Of a DNA stretch of 34,739 nucleotides, positions 32,555 through 34,739 are shown one piece after another; the stretch's first letter is position 1; the number at the start of each line of letters is the position of its first letter. Origin of the DNA: Actinomycetes bacterium (GTDB lineage Bacteria > Actinomycetota > Actinomycetes > S36-B12 > UBA10799). The stretch lies in contig JAKOZM010000330.1 in NCBI GenBank assembly GCA_029779995.1, forward strand, positions 1-34,739, read 5' to 3'. A program made the position numbers and the translations under genes. The notes beneath the pieces are model-generated. The model did not search any database. It was not told the origin of the DNA and saw nothing but the letters and a program-made list of their open reading frames with translations.

Positions 32555-34289
32555 GAGGCTGTTGCGCAATCACGCAGGGAGTGGCGTGGAGTGCTGACCG
32601 GAAGTCGCGTGATCGCTGGTTGGGAGGGGGGTTGCGCCCTTGCCTGCCTGGCGGCTAGGCCAGGGCCGGTGCCCTGTGAATCTTTAGAATGTTGAAGCAG
32701 GCGGCTGCGAGGTGGGTTTCGGCGCGGGCGGCGGCAAGCCCGCGCATGCTGAACCGGTCGATGAGTTTCTTGAGGTTCCCGATCGCTGGTTCCACCGTGG
32801 CTGATCTGCGCTTGTAGAGCGCCCTGCCTTCTTCGGTGTCCAACCGGTGCTGCATCAAAGTGCGCGGATCGGCGTCTGGCGCAGGCGGCCCGTGGACCAG
32901 TTCACGCCTGGCTAGGTGCCTGCTTTTGCCTAATGCGATCAACCGGTCGGGGCCCTCGGCGGTGAGGTTCTCGGTGCTGGCGTATCCGGCATCGGCCAGC
33001 AGCACCCCGATCGGGTGCGGCCTACCAGTGACAGCCTCGATCAACACCTGAGCGCGTTGCGCGGCGGCCATCATCGGCACGAACTCGCGGGTGTCGTTGC
33101 TACACCCCACGGAACTGGCCACGATCAGCTGCTCTCCGGTCACCGCCAACTGCGCGTTGTAGGCCTGCACCCACCCTTTCCTGGTCGTCATGATCCGCGA
33201 CTCGGGATCTGTCACGTTCACCGTGAACCGGGGGCCGGCGTCATCGCCCTGCGCTGGTTTCTGTGGCACCCGGGCGGCTTCGGCCTGCTCAGCCAGCAGC
33301 CGATCATAGTTGCGCTTTCGCCGCGCAGTATAGGCGTGAGACTCGGCGCTAACAGGCTCACGGAAGGGGGGCTTATGCCCGGCTGCCTTGGCCGCGGCGT
33401 AGGCCTCAACCTTGGCCTGCTGAGCGTTGAACGCGCTCTGCCAGGAGATCCGGGCCTGCTCCACCCGCTGGTCCAGATCCCCGCCGTAACGTCCCCGATG
33501 GCTGGCTCCCTTCGCCAGTCCCTGCTTACGGCGTTCAACCCGCTCATCACGCTCGCGCTGCACACGTTCGTAATCGCTCTTGGCCCGCCGCACCCCCTCC
33601 AACCACTTCGCGACCTCCTCCTTACGCGAGGCCGGATCGGCCATCACCGGATCCGGCTCATCGCCGCGGGCATCCCCGAACAACTCATCCTCAGCCGCAT
33701 CCACCGCCTGCGCCTGCTCCACGATCTTGCGGGCCTGCTCACGCACCCACTTCTCATCCCGGTTAGCGTCCAACGACGCGTTCGCCGCGATCTTCGTGCC
33801 ATCCACGGCCACCGTGTCCAACCGCACCAACCCATGCCCGGCGGCCAACACCAACACCTGACCGAACAACTCCTCGAACGCGGCGCTATGGGCCTGCCGG
33901 AACCGGGCCAACACCGTGTGATCCGGCACCAGATTCCCGCTCGCCACCCGGAAGCCCACATCCTGGGCACACAACCGCTCCAACTGCCGCGACGACCGCT
34001 GCCCGGTGCAATACCCCAACACCAGCACCGCCAACAACACGTCCGGATCGAACCCGGCCCGGCCCGCACCCCCACGACGTGACAACCGGTGAAACGCCGA
34101 GGTGTCCACCTGATCGATCACCTCCAACACCGTCCACACCAGATGATCCGGCGGCAACCAATCGCGCATATCCGGAGGCATCAGAAACTGCTGATCACGA
34201 TCCCCAGACCGATACCCGTGAGCCATACCCAATCCTCCCGGGGCACCCACCCCGAAACACCCAGACACGCCGGATTTCGCAACAGGCTC
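32555..34289 (-). mobile_element. IS1182-type insertion sequence with intact ends and target duplication
   Basis: 1735 bp with one transposase gene. The ends are inverted: GAGGCTGTTGCGCAAT at 32555-32570 and, read inward on the other strand, GAGCCTGTTGCGAAAT from 34289 to 34274 (two mismatches in 16). The element is flanked by TTAG at 32551-32554 and TTAG at 34290-34293, a 4-bp target duplication, the size usual for this family. Intact ends, target copies and transposase indicate recent insertion. Confidence 0.9.
32655..34226 (-). CDS. IS1182-family transposase
   Basis: The ATG at 34226 with GGGAGGA about 7 bases upstream gives 523 residues (the frame is open to 34268). N-terminal InsH-like domain with FLMPPDMRDWLPPDHLVW and LGYCTGQRSSRQLERLCAQDVGFR, then DDE core: DTVAVDGTKIAANASLDANR with the first Asp, a long Arg/Lys/Glu-rich coiled insertion (about residues 150-300), GVLLADAGYAST with the second Asp, and the C-terminal KRRSATVEPAIGNLKKLIDRF with the Glu. 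It is uninterrupted and therefore probably active. It is transcribed against the WS/DGAT gene. Confidence 0.92.
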   Translation of the reverse strand: MAHGYRSGDRDQQFLMPPDMRDWLPPDHLVWTVLEVIDQVDTSAFHRLSRRGGAGRAGFDPDVLLAVLVLGYCTGQRSSRQLERLCAQDVGFRVASGNLVPDHTVLARFRQAHSAAFEELFGQVLVLAAGHGLVRLDTVAVDGTKIAANASLDANRDEKWVREQARKIVEQAQAVDAAEDELFGDARGDEPDPVMADPASRKEEVAKWLEGVRRAKSDYERVQRERDERVERRKQGLAKGASHRGRYGGDLDQRVEQARISWQSAFNAQQAKVEAYAAAKAAGHKPPFREPVSAESHAYTARRKRNYDRLLAEQAEAARVPQKPAQGDDAGPRFTVNVTDPESRIMTTRKGWVQAYNAQLAVTGEQLIVASSVGCSNDTREFVPMMAAAQRAQVLIEAVTGRPHPIGVLLADAGYASTENLTAEGPDRLIALGKSRHLARRELVHGPPAPDADPRTLMQHRLDTEEGRALYKRRSATVEPAIGNLKKLIDRFSMRGLAAARAETHLAAACFNILKIHRAPALA

Positions 34290-34300
34290 TTAGTGAGGCG

Positions 34301-34312
34301 TTTGGCGCGCGG
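34301..34312 (-). terminator. Right half of the split terminator stem
   Basis: TTTGGCGCGCGG at 34301-34312 directly abuts the stop codon of the minus-strand phosphatase gene and pairs perfectly with 32531-32542. Before the insertion it would have served as a bidirectional terminator for the two convergent genes. Confidence 0.65.
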
Positions 34313-34739
34313 TTACCGCGTCAACTCCCCCAACAACGCCACCAACGGCCCAGTCGCGGCCACAATCTGCTCCCGAGCGACCGGATGCCACTCATCCCCG
34401 AGCACATGCGGGTCGGGGATGTCATCGGGATGGGGGGTTTCGGTGCGGCGGCGCCGGCGCCCGGCGGGCTCCACCGGCACCGGGGCCATCCCCCGCGCGG
34501 CATCGAGCTCAGCCACCAGCCATTCGGTGCGGCCGGTTGTCGGCAGCGGTACCACGAAGCGCCGCGGGTCGCCCTCCGGATACTGCCCCGGGGCCCGCGC
34601 GGCCGCCACCATCCCGGCGCTGAGGAGCCATTGCGACAGCCGCCCCGCCTGCTTGATCGTGAAGGTGCGCTGCCGCGCCGGCGGGTCGATCTCAACAACC
34701 GGCCCTTGATGCTCACGCGCGGCGGTCAGCACAAGATCC
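34313..34739 (-). CDS. Low-molecular-weight protein tyrosine phosphatase, C-terminal part (runs off right edge)
   Basis: The frame is open from the window edge to TAA at 34313-34315, about 142 codons. It starts DLVLTAAREHQ, followed by RQRTFTIKQAGRLSQWLL and, near the end, DDIPDPHVLGDEWHPVAREQIVAATGPLVALL. This follows the C-terminal half of actinobacterial LMW-PTPs, including the Asp-Pro motif supplying the general acid (DIPDP). The Cys-containing P-loop would be beyond the edge. An Arg-rich insert (PAGRRRRRTE) precedes the DP motif. Such phosphatases (Wzb-like) dephosphorylate BY-kinases, so the kinase at 8351-9850 is a plausible substrate, though the gene may be unrelated to the polysaccharide locus. 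Identification rests on a partial sequence. Confidence 0.65.
   Translation of the reverse strand, partial: DLVLTAAREHQGPVVEIDPPARQRTFTIKQAGRLSQWLLSAGMVAAARAPGQYPEGDPRRFVVPLPTTGRTEWLVAELDAARGMAPVPVEPAGRRRRRTETPHPDDIPDPHVLGDEWHPVAREQIVAATGPLVALLGELTR

Overview
The window is high-GC DNA whose gene content points to an actinobacterium: a wax ester synthase/diacylglycerol acyltransferase, DUF4012 proteins, a heterodimeric ABC exporter, frequent GTG starts and long antisense open frames. I cannot resolve the family. No rRNA, tRNA or CRISPR array was seen.

Layout. 1-2630: start of an MFS transporter (minus), a small secreted basic protein (minus) and a membrane-anchored DUF4012 protein (plus). 2627-6384: two overlapping ABC exporter half-transporters (minus), a typical heterodimer with one degenerate ATP site. 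6503-9850: a membrane-bound nucleotide-sugar 4,6-dehydratase and a Wzz/BY-kinase. 9903-10529: the decayed remnant of a second DUF4012 gene. 10530-13161: an IS21-family element (istA with a frameshift, istB, arrays of 23-bp terminal repeats). 13529-15953: acetyltransferase, phosphoglycosyl transferase and aminotransferase. 16131-21215: a four-gene plus-strand operon (sugar amidotransferase fusion, two glycosyltransferases, FkbM methyltransferase). 21243-29238: a seven-gene minus-strand operon (Wzx flippase, glycosyltransferase, Wzy/ligase, then WbpA-, WbpB-, WbpE- and WbpD-like enzymes). 29597-30730: a second Wzz protein with a degenerate kinase domain. 31103-32521: WS/DGAT. 32555-34289: an IS1182-type element inserted in the loop of what was probably the terminator between WS/DGAT and a low-molecular-weight tyrosine phosphatase that runs off the right edge.

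How the genes fit together. From about 6.5 to 30.7 kb this is a Wzx/Wzy-type cell-surface polysaccharide locus. Dehydratase, aminotransferase, acetyltransferase and small phosphoglycosyl transferase match the PglF-PglE-PglD-PglC logic for making a diacetamido-trideoxyhexose (bacillosamine-like) and loading it on undecaprenyl phosphate. WbpA/B/E/D-like enzymes would convert UDP-GlcNAc to UDP-2,3-diacetamido-glucuronic acid, and the 16131-17942 protein would turn an acetamido group into an acetamidino group. Three GT4 glycosyltransferases and an FkbM methyltransferase extend and decorate the repeat unit; Wzx exports it, Wzy polymerises it, and the Wzz/BY-kinase, Wzz-pseudokinase and tyrosine phosphatase probably control chain length.

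The most interesting points are the amidotransferase with a fused class-II glutaminase (replacing the separate HisH/HisF-type partners known for WbpG), the Wzz protein with a kinase-like domain lacking its P-loop, the ruined DUF4012 paralogue cut off by an IS21 element, and the IS1182 element sitting exactly inside a palindrome with an intact 4-bp target duplication.
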